Positions 43,029-54,745 of a stretch of 64,000 nt of DNA are shown piece by piece (positions within the stretch are counted from its first letter, which is position 1; every line of letters begins with the position of its first letter). The position numbers and the translations under genes are program-made. This DNA comes from Globodera rostochiensis. Taxonomy: Eukaryota > Nematoda > Chromadorea > Rhabditida > Heteroderidae. The stretch is taken from contig JAEVLN010000002.1 of the NCBI GenBank assembly GCA_018350325.1, positions 3,188,295-3,252,294 on the forward strand, given 5' to 3'. Below the pieces are notes generated by a model that had not been told where the DNA came from, did not search any database, and was given only the letters and a program-made list of their open reading frames with translations.

Positions 43029-44839
43029 GTAAATGAAAATGGTGCCGTTGGACAACGCCTTTTGCACACTTTTCTTTTATTTTATGGGTGCCACACATTC
43101 CAATCTCGTGCTGATCAATTCCACGGGGCCTTCCGCCAAAATTGCCGGCCAATGGGACGATGGGCCTGCGCTCAATTGTCTGCTGAACGGCGTTGAAAGG
43201 ACGGCCGACCAAATTGCCACTTGGATGCGCTGTTGCGTCAGAACTGACAACACCGAACAACCAATTTTGTTGCCAATTGCGTCTTTGGTACACATTTTTG
43301 GCATGAAAATTTTGATAAGAATCGTTCCCATTTTAACTTCGATTCTCCCTAAGGGCATGGGTCTTTCGGGCGCGGAGGACGAAGGCACCAACCGCCGGCT
43401 GCTCGCCTATCTGAAAGCACAGCACGGCGACTTGGCACACACATTTCTCCTCACCAGTGATTCTGTTGCCGCAGCGGCAACTTCCTTTGAAAACGGTAAC
43501 AAAACATTTAATCGAAAATAACGCCGAAAAAACATTTTGTGTGCCCTTTCATTTTTGGAAAGAAAAGAACCCCCGAAGGAATGTGAATGTCCGTCCTCTG
43601 ACATTTACTTAACCTTTGCCCACTAAAAATGCCATTACATTACCATTTTTGGGTGGCGTTGTGTTGATCGCCGGCACGGGCTCGGCATGTCGTCTTCTTA
43701 AGGTTTGTGAGAAGACCGCAAAACTTAAGGAGTGTTGATTTATGGCTAATTTGTAACCCTTTAATTAAGGCGAATGGCGAAATATTTGGAGGTTTTTGCG
43801 TTTGCTCTTTTTCTGTTTGCAATTTATTAAAGTTGGCGGTTGGGGACATTTGATTGGCGATGGCGGAGGAGGTTTTTGGGTGACGATGAGGTAGATGAAC
43901 AGTGATTAATTATAATATTGCCAAAACAAAAATAAGTTTTTTGCTGGGCCTTATTGGCACGACTGAAATTAGGGAGGGTTAAAGTGCCGCCCTGTTGCCT
44001 CCTCATTTTTGTTTCAACGGCCTTTTAAGGCGCCTATTTTAAGCTTCTGGGGCGACGCATTTTATGTTTCGCTTCTGGAAGGGAATCTGAAACTTTTTCT
44101 CAGGGGAAGGCAACTGCCCTAATTTATTTTTCTGTTGTTTTTTGAGGGCGATAAAACGCATTTTTGACGCTGAAGACGGACTTCTGCTGAGCGTAGACTT
44201 GGGCATTGATAATGATTCGGCACAAATTGTCGAGGTCAAAAAAGCGTTGTTGGAACATTTTGCCTTGGAGTCCAAGCTGGGCCTTTTGGACATTTTGTAC
44301 AACCCCAACTTCAACAAATCTCTTGTCGCCTCATTTTGCAAGAAATTGTCCGAAGGTAAAAAACAATTTGGGGACATTTTAAAATAAAAATGGTAATTTT
44401 CAGTAGCCGATGGTGGCGATGCCTTTGCCGCTGAATTGTTCAGTGATGCCGGCAAAGCTTTGGCACAACATTTGGTGTCGATTTCTCGGCACTGTGACGC
44501 TGAAATGCTAAAGGAACTGCCCGTCGTGGTGATCGGCTCCGTCTTCAAAAGTTGGCACTTTATGAAAAGTGGATTTGAACGACATATGAATGAGGCGAAT
44601 GCGGCGATGCTGACGAAGTTGGACAGACGGATATACCGGATTGTGCTCTACCAATTGGAATGTTCGTCGGCAGTTGGGTACGTTTTGCTTTCAAAACTAA
44701 AAATTGGCTACGTTCTTTACATTTTATCATCTTTAGCGCTGCTATCTTGGGTGCCAAACAAACAAATTGTGAGACGACGACCATTTGTAGCTTCGGAGTA
44801 CTGCAGTCGAAGAAAGTGTTCGAAGAATTTAATTTTTAA
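42988..44839 (+). CDS. NAGK: N-acetyl-D-glucosamine kinase (NAGK)
   Basis: The hexokinase-fold N-terminus reads TFAGIEG then GATHSNLVLIN, equal to the family's GGVEGGGTRSEVLL phosphate loop. Then come GLSGAEDEGTNRRLL, AHTFLLTSDSVAAAAT, GGVVLIAGTGSACRLL (adenosine/phosphate-2), NGEIFG, VGGWGHLIGDGGGGFW, AIKRIFDAEDGLL, LGLLDILYNPNFNKSLVASF, LPVVVIGSVFKSWHFM and GAAILGAKQ, ending at TAA 44837-44839. The enzyme phosphorylates GlcNAc in amino-sugar salvage. Exons 43086-43287, 43354-43495, 43653-about 43701, about 43775-43793, about 43827-43879, about 44140-44355, about 44404-44677 and about 44738-44839. Two joins (43029-43085 and 43496-43652), and possibly a third before 44140, have no AG acceptor in the needed phase. 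Confidence 0.85.
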
Positions 44840-45481
44840 TTTAATAACCAATTAGAAGACTTAATTCCAAGAGATTTCTATCATCTTTTCAATTAATTAT
44901 GTATCTGAATACAAACTGTCGAGAAGTGTGTTGATTAATGCTTTATTATGTAATTAGTTCGCGAACCCAGTAAAAGTTACAATTCGAACCCCAATTAATC
45001 TTAACACAAAAATAATGCATTAGCTGGCAGGGGATAATGGCTGGTGAATCAATTCACACCAAAAATGCAGTTACATGGAGGAGATTCGAACCCTTACCCC
45101 ATTTTTGTTGACAAGCACACAGACCACTAGGACAAATTTAAATCTTTTCCGAACTGGAGCCCCAAAATGGGGCCGCTGTGTTCATCCTAAAAAATCGCCT
45201 AAAACGTGTGAAATCGCCATTGTTTTGTCCCACTTTGGCGCGCTGAATCTGATCATGAACACGGATTAGATCCTCCTAACTCCAAGTTTTCTGATCGCCT
45301 GGTCCAAATCCTATTTTGTCGCCCTTCCTGCGAAAATTTGCTCATATTGTGAGCACTGTGCATTCGGAAATATTTGGCCAATTTCAAATTCCTAGGCCGA
45401 CAAGCGCCTATGTACATATATCAATATGTCCCGATCAGATTTCTGTAATTGAATAATACTTCAATTGTGAACGTTGTTGCC
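44840..45481. other. Intergenic, with tRNA B-box-like motif
   Basis: AT-rich sequence. A minus-strand GGGTTCGAATCTCC near 45082-45095 and a preceding CTAGTGGTC resemble tRNA B and A boxes, but no cloverleaf forms. No coding exon is supported. Confidence 0.4.
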
Positions 45482-46608
45482 ATGCTGATTTGTTATTGTA
45501 TTCTGAACGCACCCTATTGGAGTGCAAAGCTCATCGCAAATATGATTGGGTACAACAACGACAAGGAAGAAGACAAGCTCCGTGTCGTTAGTAGCAGCAG
45601 CAGAAACGACACCAGTGGTGGTGTCGTTAGTAGCAGCAGTAGCAACGACACCAGTAGCAGCAGTGGTGGTGACATTAGTAGCAACAGTGGCAATGACACC
45701 AGCAGCAGTGGTGGAGTCGTTAGTAGCAACAGTGGCAATGACACAAGCAGTAGTGGTGGTGTCGTTAGAAGCAACAGTGGCAACGAGACCAGTGCTGGAT
45801 CAGAACGTACCGCCGTGATGGTAAGTAACCAAAGTTGGTAATTTTTTAAAATTCTATTTTTTTAAAGATGTCCGGAGGTGCCAAACCACAGAGAAGCAAA
45901 AGAAGGAGGTCGCGCTCGTCTCGTGCAGGACTTCTGTTCCCGGTTGGCCGAATTCACCGTTTTCTGCGCAAAGGTTGGCAAAGAGAGGTCCAGAGATAAA
46001 GTCGAAAAAAATAAATGGCTAGCGCGAGAAACCATAAGAAATTTTAAGTGTTAGCTCAAATAATGACCTCCAGGATTGCCGTAATAGCTGCCATTTTTAT
46101 CTTTAAAGTTTTTTTCCAATTCTCGAAATCCGGAACTCCGCTCCCAACTCCGGTGCCCCCCGGTTTACAGCACTGGGATTCAGATCGTCGTTTTGCTCGA
46201 CGGGTGAGTGAATGTGCGCCCGTCTATCTTGCTGCGGTGCTTCAATACCTCGTCGCCGAAGTGCTCGAACTAGCCGGCGACGCTGCCCGAAACGACGAGA
46301 GCACGCGGGTCAACCCACGCCATGTGCAGCGGGTAGTGCACAACGACAAGGAGTTGAACCAGGTTTGCGCGGCAGTTTTTGGAGACTGATCCAGAAAATT
46401 AGCCGAAAATCCAATAGACATGCTGGAAAAATCCCGCTTGTCTCGGACATTTAGAAATCTAGTTTCGACACTGTGATTCAAAACGTAATCCCCAACTTAG
46501 TTTTTGCGAACTGGAAAACTTTTAATATTATATCACTTTCAGCTGTTTTCGGGCGTGATCTTAGCTCAGGGCGTTGTGGTGTCAAAAAACAAACAGCGGA
46601 AGGCATAG
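45482..46608 (+). CDS. Divergent histone H2A with in-frame Ser/Asn/Asp/Thr-repeat N-terminal exon
   Basis: Exons 45482-45820, 45868-45987, 46171-46362 and 46543-46608 are all phase 0 and give about 238 residues. Exon 1 begins [23 protein letters not shown], then has repeated [19 protein letters not shown] units coded by imperfect 45-bp repeats, and ends at a strong ATG/GTAAGT donor. Exon 2 opens with its own Met ([21 protein letters not shown]), then [14 protein letters not shown]. Exon 3 has [27 protein letters not shown] and [17 protein letters not shown]. Exon 4 is [21 protein letters not shown]. The core is clearly H2A, but with introns, about ten extra residues in the first loop, and acidic-patch changes (E56 to Q, E91 to K). 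AATAAA near 46760 suggests a polyadenylated variant. Alternatively exon 2 is the true start after trans-splicing. Confidence 0.7.
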
Positions 46609-47016
46609 AAGCGGAGGGATATATAGGATCACAATCGGCAAACGAAAGATGATTTGGACCTCAATTTTAGATTCGATTATTTTGAATAAAAAAATGCACG
46701 GATTTGTGAGTTGGATGAGGATCAGCGTTCCTAAATTTCGAAATTCTCTGTTGATGGTGAATAAAAGCCCGGGTCGGGTATCACAAATCAGTTGACACTT
46801 CAGTACCGTAAACGCGCTAAATTTTAATTTAAAATTGAGCGTCTATTTACCAATTAGTAGAATACCTAATTAATTTCATTTCCATACACATTTCATGATT
46901 ATTAGTTTACTGGAAACCCAATTGAGAAGGCCATATGCAAGCGCATAATACGATTTTCTAAAAGCAACTAATGTGCTTCTTAATTTAGGCAATTACCGAC
47001 TACCTATAATCACAGA
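46609..47016. other. Spacer between H2A variant and kinesin-5
   Basis: It holds the H2A 3' flank with AATAAA at about 46760. A TTTAATTTAG about 28 bp before the kinesin ATG could be a splice or spliced-leader acceptor. I see no canonical histone stem-loop. Confidence 0.4.
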
Positions 47017-50000
47017 ATGCACACAAATCATGGCTCAGCTATGAAGAACAAGGCCGGACTGGCAACGAAGCGTAAAAATGTGCAAGTGGTCGTACGAACT
47101 CGACCGCTCAGCGAAATGGAGCGCGACGAGCGATGCAAAAATGTCGTCTCGTGCGATTCCGTCTCCAAGGTCGTCTCGCTGAAAACAACTGGAAACGAAA
47201 AAAATCATGGCCATCGCCAATTTGGAGTGTTCGACAGGGTCAGAAATTGCATGAAAGCCAAAAAGTAAAAATAATAATAATATCAGGTTTATGGCACCGA
47301 ATCAACGCAAATCCAAGTCTACGGCGATGTGGTGGCCCCTTTGATGAAGGAAGTGCTGAGCGGATACAATTGCACTGTTTTTGCGTAAGAACACTCCAAT
47401 TTTTCTGCTTGTTCATTGATTCCATATTATGTACAGCTACGGTCAGACTGGAAGTGGGAAAACCTACACAATGGAAGGTCGCCACGATGAAAGCGGAAGT
47501 TACTCATGGGAAACGGACCCGACGTCGGGCATCATCCCGAGAGCACTTCATCAGATTTTCACAGAACTCAGCACCGATGTATGGCTTTTTTATAATTGAA
47601 AGCAAAAAATGAATGTAATTTAGGATATCGACTTTACCGTTCGTGTTTCTTACGTTGAGCTCTACAACGAACAGATTTACGACCTGCTGAGTCTCAGCAA
47701 CACGTCCCAATGCGAATCTCTCCGCATTTTCGACGACAAATCCAAGGTTTCCATTTGGATTTCATCCTTTTTTTCAAAAGATGTTGATACAATAAAGGGC
47801 GTTTCCATTGTCGGTGCTGAGGAAGTCATTGTGCGTACGCGCGATGAAGTGTACGATTTGCTAAGGCGTGGTGCTGACAAAAGACGCACGGCCGCCACTA
47901 TGATGAACATTTCTTCGAGGTTTTCATTTTTTTTTGAAAAAAGGATAACGTTTTTTCTTCAGTCGCTCTCACTCGGTTTTTACCGTGTCGGTGATGATCC
48001 GCGAGCCCGGACTGATAAACGGAGAGGAATTGTTACGGCAGGGCAAACTCAACCTGGTGGATTTGGCTGGTTCCGAGAACATTGGCCGTTCGGGTGCAAC
48101 GGATAAGCGGGCACGTGAAGCCGGTGGGAATTTTGAGGAGCTTCGGACTTTTTTATTTCTTGTAACTTTTAATTTCGCATTGACTCGTTTATCTTTCGCC
48201 GCTTTTACGAGCAGTATTTAGACCATTTGTAATTCAGGAAATATTAACGCGAGTTTGCTTGCCCTTGGCCGAGTGATCAACGCACTCACAACGAGTGCCC
48301 CGCACATTCCGTACCGTGAGAGTAAGCTGACGAGGATTTTGCAGGATTCGCTTGGCGGCAAAACCATCACCACAATTATCGCAACACTTTCCCCGGCATC
48401 ATCAAACTTTGAAGTAAGTAAATGAATTTACTTCAACTTTTATGTTACCGATTAAATTCCAGGAATCGGTCAATACGCTGGAGTACGCTCAGCGTGCAAA
48501 GAATATCAAAAACAATCCGGAAATCAATCAGAAAATCACACGACGGGGCCTTCTCAAAGAATACAACGAAGAAATTGAGCGACTTCGACGAGATTTGCTG
48601 GCCGCAAGAGAGAAACATGGCATCTACCTGGACAGGGAAAATTATGAGTAAACTGAACTTTAATACAATCAATTAATTTCTTTTAATTGTTGTAGCAACA
48701 TGGTCGGGGAAATTGAGGAGAAGTCAGCGAAAGTCGAAGATTTGGAGGGTCAATTGGCCGGTCAGCTGCAACGCGTCAAAACGGTTCCTTTTGCCCTGGC
48801 GAAATTTGTGTTGATTAATTGTACGTTTAGCTCCTCGAAGACTTTGCCATCATGGACGAGAACTACCAAACCGTATACAACAAATGTTTGGCCGCACTGG
48901 ATAAGTTGGAAAAGCGCAAAACTGAAGTGGAACAACTGAATAAGGTCGAGTTTTATCCGTTTGTATATGAAATGCTATTTGGGCATTTTTGTTGGTTACA
49001 TTGCATTCGAAAAGAACAGAAAAATGCCGTTTGGTTCTTTTAAGCCAAAATTGTCAAATTGACTTCTTTGTAAAACCAATTATAAAGGATTTGGCGCAAA
49101 CGAAGGACAACCTCAATTCGGCAAATTCTGCGCTTAAAGTTTCGGAGAACAGTTTTGTCCGTCTGCGGGCCCAAGCTTATCGGGTGAGTACAGAAAAGGA
49201 AAAATGAAAGTACGAAGGCATTCATTTAGCTGCAAACCAACTGTGCCACGTTCTATAAGGACTTGGGTGTGCTTCATGATCGTTTTGATTCGATTAGGCA
49301 AATTTTTGCCGATAACGACCATCTCTTGGGCGATTTTGCCAATGAACAAATTGAGAAGTTGGGCAACGCGAGAAACGCCGTCTCCCAATACGCCGAAACA
49401 TCCCTCGAACGAATGGCAAAGGGAAAGACCGTGTCAAGTCAGTTTTCCGCATTTCTTTTTATGTTCTACTTTAGCTGCAATCGGGAACAGCACTGCCAAT
49501 GTATCCTCAAATCTTGTCCAATCTGTCAGCAACATTGGAAAGGAGGTGGACAACTTTAACTCGCTGATCGATAAGACTCTGAACACTTTCCGAATTGAAG
49601 CTGAAAAGGTAAGCCCAGGAATTAACTGAATTCGGTTCAGCTGAAAACTTTAGGCTCAATCGAAACTCCAAGTTTTCGTGAGCTCTTGTAAGGAACATAT
49701 GCAGGGCCAACTCGACCAGATTAATCATCACTCGGAAATAGCATCGGATCGGCTTAAGACAATCGACAATATTGTGGCAGAACAGGTTGCGCTTATTATG
49801 GATTTTTAGAAAATTTCGAGATGTTTAGAAAGATTCGACATCGTCTATGCTAATTTGTTTGGACACAGCCTTGTATGAGTCTCAATCGACCACGGAGCAG
49901 TTTCTTAATCATGATTACAAGCGTTTCACAGCCACTGGTTTTCATTCAAAACGAGTGATCTTTCAAAAAACCCTTTGTTTACAGGCGTCACACCGGCCCG

Positions 50001-50286
50001 CCGCAAGACGAACAGTTTTATGGAGGATTTGGTTGAGCTTCCGCCTTCACAGGAACTTGTCCGTTCACAACTACAGCTGTGCACTCCGCGTCGTGCCAGC
50101 TTCTATCGAGCTCGTGATTCTATTTTGGACTCATCCGACTTCTTCAATACGCTCGTCTCACCAAACACGCTCAAACAAAACTTGCAAATGACCAATCTGG
50201 ACGAAGTCGACAAGTTGGAGACGATTGGAGAAAACAGTGAGAGGGGTGCGGTCAGTTCTACCCGCAGCAGCAAAACTGGGAAATGA
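47017..50286 (+). CDS. KIF11: Kinesin-5 (BimC/Eg5) mitotic motor
   Basis: Multi-exon, complete. The motor domain starts [17 protein letters not shown] and continues [39 protein letters not shown] (P-loop), [11 protein letters not shown] and [18 protein letters not shown]. Switch I is in the SSRSHTVF region near 47930-47965. Switch II is [33 protein letters not shown] and [16 protein letters not shown] follow. The neck and coiled coil ([34 protein letters not shown]) lead into a long stalk. The tail has a BimC box ([11 protein letters not shown]) with a Thr-Pro-x-Arg CDK site, and ends RSSKTGK. Kinesin-5 tetramers slide antiparallel microtubules to keep spindle poles apart. The gene lies between an H2A variant and TTI1 on the same strand. 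Confidence 0.93.
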
Positions 50287-50594
50287 CGGGGAGAAGGGGA
50301 CAACGATTGGAAGACTGAAAGTAACTTCACCAAAGCCGCTTTATTCGATGTATATTTAACTATGGCTAAATGTTTGTCTCTTTAACCCTTCAAAAGCAAT
50401 ATCTGAACAGAGCCTTTGTTTGTATTTTTGATGCTCCATTTTTTGTTCGTTTATTTGTCTCTATTTGACAACGATTAAAAAACACAATTTCCATTACGTA
50501 CATATTTCTATGCTTGAGTTTCGGTTGATTGACATTATATCCCAAAATAAAGTAAAATGTTTTCGACATCATTTTTTGAGTAACCAGAGTTTCT
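50287..50594. other. Spacer between kinesin-5 and TTI1-like gene
   Basis: 308 bp. AATAAA is present near 50545, close to the next start codon. No other feature is seen. Confidence 0.4.
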
Positions 50595-53500
50595 ATGGCT
50601 AGCCATCTTGAGAAATTATTGGGGGAACTTACATCCCAACTTTCTCTGTCGGAGGATGTCGAGGATGGCTCCGTTGGTGTTCGTCAAAGCGTTTGGGCAA
50701 ACGCTAAATTCCCTTTAATTGACAAATCCGTCAGCAAAGTGTTGACGAATTGCGAAAGCAGAAAAGGTGCATTTCTTCCGCGCGCCCCCTTTTGGTTTTT
50801 GGGTTTAAATTGTTTCCCCGGTTTAGAATTGTTCCATTGTTCTTTCCGACCGGCACTTGGACATTTAGTCGCGCTGTTGTTGGATTCGTTTGGCGATGAT
50901 TCTGACGTTAATTTGCGGTAAAATGGGATTTTGGCTCTTCGTATATAAAAGATTTTGAGAGAATTTGATTAATTTAGAAGATAAGAAAATTAAAATGCTC
51001 GTTTATTGTTTAAATTTTAGGCTAAAAAGTGGTAATTTGCTGTGTTTGCTTACCAATTTGGACTTTGCTGCTGAATCCGCCGATTTTGTGGCTTTTGTCC
51101 TTCCGGGGGTTTTCAGCAGATGTCGCCAGGTACTCAAAAAAGTGTTCTTCAAATTTATATCCTTTGATTTCTGCGCAGATTCTCATAAATTCCCTGCCGA
51201 ATTTGCGCTCACTCGATCTCGTAAGGTGTGCCTGTCAGGTGAGCGCCGCCGGGTGTATTCGTGTGAATGCGTAAAATAGCCATTTTCTGGACATTTACCA
51301 ATTTGTTCCTGAATTTGCGTTTTTAATAATACATATTCAGCTGATTATCAACGCAATTTGCGTCTCTTTCTCTGAACTTGGTGCCGACTGCCGGCCGAAT
51401 TTTTCAAGCGAAGAGAAAGCGAAACCGCCGATGTCGATGAACGTGCTCAGCTTCAGACGCGACGCGAATTGGGTCGAAACTGCGGCACGGAGAATTCTTC
51501 CTCAGGCAAAAAGCAATTTCCCCATTTCAATTTAAATGAATTTCGCCGTTTTACATTTGACAGACCTCCCTTCTTTTGTCGCACCTTTCCTCGCACTCTG
51601 TCGATTATATTCGTTACGAATCGCTTAATATTTTGTCACAAATCCGAGAACAAATTTCGTCAGGTGTTGTTTTTTTTTCTTTCTTTATTATTTTTAATAA
51701 TTTAACAATTTCAGAATGCTTTGGTCCCCAATTTGATCGGCTGGCAATTGACATCGCCGTTTTGTTGTACAGAGATCACATGCACAAGTCTGTTTTTTGG
51801 ATTTTTTTTTCCTTTAAATACTTTCCCTTAGGACTCGAAAGTTGGCTAGACGCCTAATTGAGGACGTTTGTCGCCAAAAAGGGGATTTATTTGAGTTGCA
51901 CACGCTGAACCTGCTCAAGAAGGCCATCAAAAGTTTTGAAAAAGATGTGAAAAATGCGTCTGACGGCGGAGTTTATCTTGACAATGTTTGTTTTGTTTTG
52001 ATTTTGTTAAAAATTAATGCACAAAATATTTTAGTTCAACAATTTGGTTCAAATTGTGGGCTCAACTTTGCTGGATCGGCTGTTTAATTTGCCAGAATTT
52101 GTGGATAAATTTCTCTCGCCGATCACTCGAGTGATTGCGGTCGATCACAGCAAAGAAATGATTTGCGATTCATACGATCGCAACCCCAAAGGTTTCCTTC
52201 GGAAGGTTTTGTTCCGATTTAATCGGTTAATGCTCACTGTTTTTAGGGGTTTCGGCTCTTCCGCCTATGAAATACGGACTTTGTGCAAAACAATTCTCGG
52301 AATTGGCCTCGCTCATCGTCGGAACGCGCAATTCGGAGGTAATTCTGCCAAATTTATGCTTATTTCGAAAGATTGGGGGGGTTTTCGCGACCCCGTCAAA
52401 GTGTTTTCGGTCTGCTCGACTGCACCGGGGCCCGAATATGCCGAATTTTCAGGAAATCCAAGGGATTAAAACTGAATTTTTTGTTTTAGAAATTGTTCGA
52501 TTGGTGTTTTGAAAATTTTCGTATAAATTCATCGGTGGAGCAGAGACTGTCAATCGCATTTTTTGCCTATTCTCTGCTGGACGCTCTGAAGGACGGCCAT
52601 CAAGCCGACCATTTTGTGGGAGACGTTCTCCAAATGTTGGCTTCGATGGACTCCGTTCTCGAAGAGGAAGTGTTGGACCATCGCATTGCGGACGCAATCG
52701 TCACCAATTCGGCCGAATCCTCACTTATACAGTTCGAAAAACGAGACTATAATTTAAAGACTCCAGAAATTTCCTTTGAATTGGCACATTCATTTTAATC
52801 ATTTAATGATTTCGAACGATGCTTTAAATGTTTTTATGCAATTTTACTCTTCTGTCAGGTTGCTTTTGCGCTGTCTTTCCACGTTCCATTCTCGGGCCGA
52901 TGACATGTTTTCTGCGCGAGTAGGTTTTTGAGTATTTGGTCCAATCGAATTCATCTTCAACCCGAAATGGAATAACACCAATTCCTTTGTGTTCAGCTTC
53001 GTGTTGATGTCACTTACGAACTTCTCAAGTGGTGTTCGTCCTCAAATTTTGGTGTCAAAAACGCCGCTGAATTAGCCCTTTCTCGGCTGGCCGAAGTGCG
53101 CGGATTTTTTTGGCATTTTGTCCGATTTCATTAATATTTTCAATTCTTCAGTCGCACTGCCATCAGAACGTTTCTTCGCTAATCCAAAGTGACGCCCAAC
53201 AAATCGTCTTCAAACTTTCGATGGATTCCCGCGACTTTGCTGGTCACAAAAAAGCATTAAAGCTGAAACTGTTTGGACTCTATTTTTTAAGTTTGTCCAC
53301 GTTTTCCACTTGTTTTCGCCGGAATGGTCTCAAGATGTGAAGCGGGTCCAATGCTTCTGCCGAAAGTCCGGAGTGTTGTAGACGAACTTTTGCTTTGGCT
53401 TGATCGCAGTGATCAGAAGCGCACGGTTGTTTTGGCAAAAGCTCTTCGCGCTTATTTAAACGCTCTCGACGAATGGTTTCCGAGTTTGGCACCACAAACG

Positions 53501-54489
53501 GTTGCAGAATTGAGCAAACCTGATGAGGAAGGTTCCGATTTGAGTGATGAGAACGCTTCCGCTGCAAACGATGATGATGGGGGGCGCAGAAAACGGAAGA
53601 ACGCAGACGTCAATTACCCGCTGGTCAAGGACGCGGTGTCCATTTTGAACAGGTTGGCCGTGGCCATGACCCATCTCCGAACTGTTTCAGGACTAAGCAT
53701 TTCATCTCATCTGCCCACCTTCCACTGTTGTTGGTTGTGCTTGACATTTTGTGCTTTTCTTTGCATTTTGTCAGAAATTACGAGGACGAATTGTTGCCGA
53801 TGATCCATCAGAACTGGCATGGCCTTGTCCGGGTGTTCGATGTCGGCGTCGGTCGACAAATGCTTTTGTTGGACTCGCAGAAGATTGTTTTGGCCAAGGC
53901 AATTGAGGCGAGACAAAATACAAGCAAATGCAATAAATAAGGACGCCTTTTTATCATTCCTTAAGGCTGTTCTGTGCGTTTGTCGTCTGTCAAAAGACTT
54001 TGTTTATTGGAAAATTGTGCACGAATTTATGCCCCGCGCCGAAACTTTGCTGCAAATTCTTCTAAAGGAATCGCAAAATTTGGGAAAGCTATACGCTCAG
54101 ACTGCCACGTACAAACTCCAATGTGCCATGCTGGACAGGTACAGTTGCAATTGACAATGTTTTTCTTGCAATTAAATGTAAAACATTTAATTTCAGTTAG
54201 CCCCCCCCACCCTCCCGCAAACGAAAAGTCGGCATAATAATATTTTGGACCTCTTTCTGCCCCCCTTCCTCGCCCGTTTTCTCGACAAAACTCTGCCGTC
54301 GTGCTAACCAGTTTAAGGAAATTATTTTTAAGTGTTCCTGGCATCATCGAATATGCCAAGATATCACCACAACACTTCAAGTCAATGGAGGACATAATCG
54401 CGGTTTATGCTCAGGAAAGGAAATTGCCGAAAAAACTGAGGGACAGGGCGTCCGCAACATTAGATCACATTGAAAAATTGAAGAAATGA
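50595..54489 (+). CDS. TTI1: TTI1-like HEAT-repeat protein (TTT complex)
   Basis: Many exons, boundaries approximate. The start is MASHLEKLLGELTSQLSLSE. Helical repeat segments follow: ALLLDSFGDDSDVNLR, RLFNLPEFVDKFLSPITRV, QFSELASLIVGTRNSE, RLSIAFFAYSLLDALKDGHQ, LLLRCLSTFHSRADDMF, VTYELLKWCSSSNFGVK, QIVFKLSMDSRDFAGHKKA and an acidic loop (DEEGSDLSDENAS...DDDGGRRKRK). The C-terminal part ELLPMIHQNWHGLVRVF ... AFLSFLKAVLCVCRLSKDFV ... FMPRAETLLQILLKESQN fits the TTI1 pattern in which LMP-AHRAWP is followed by a DFLRxRF-type helix. TTI1 with TELO2 and TTI2 stabilises ATM, ATR, DNA-PK and mTOR kinases. It is shorter and more divergent than the vertebrate protein. Other HEAT proteins are possible, but the C-terminal match favours TTI1. 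Confidence 0.6.
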
Positions 54490-54745
54490 GCAAAATTTCC
54501 CCTTGTTTATTCTTTTATATTACAACAATAAATAAAGCTTTGACGGAAAAAAGGTGGTGAATTTGGAATCTAATCGAAATTGTGATAGTGAAAATCCAAC
54601 CCCAACCCAAAAACAAGCAAATGTTAAATGCGGGTGCTACGGGCCATTAAGTAGAATGGTGGGAGATTGTGTAAGAGAAAATGCCGTCAAGAGAAATGAA
54701 AGATTTTGGCAAGAAGGAAGTCGAAACGACGAAAGATTCCCTCCC
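54490..54745. other. Convergent 3' spacer
   Basis: Contains overlapping AATAAATAAA at about 54528, the TTI1 polyadenylation signal. No other feature is seen. Confidence 0.5.

Noticed and set aside
45060..45160. tRNA gene on the minus strand (GGGTTCGAATCTCC B-box and CTAGTGGTC A-box-like)
   Set aside because: No seven-base acceptor stem, weak T-stem and an implausible anticodon arm; at best a decayed tRNA or SINE head.
46740..46790. Histone 3' stem-loop after the H2A gene
   Set aside because: The CCCGGGTCGGG stretch does not match the conserved histone hairpin; an AATAAA is present instead.
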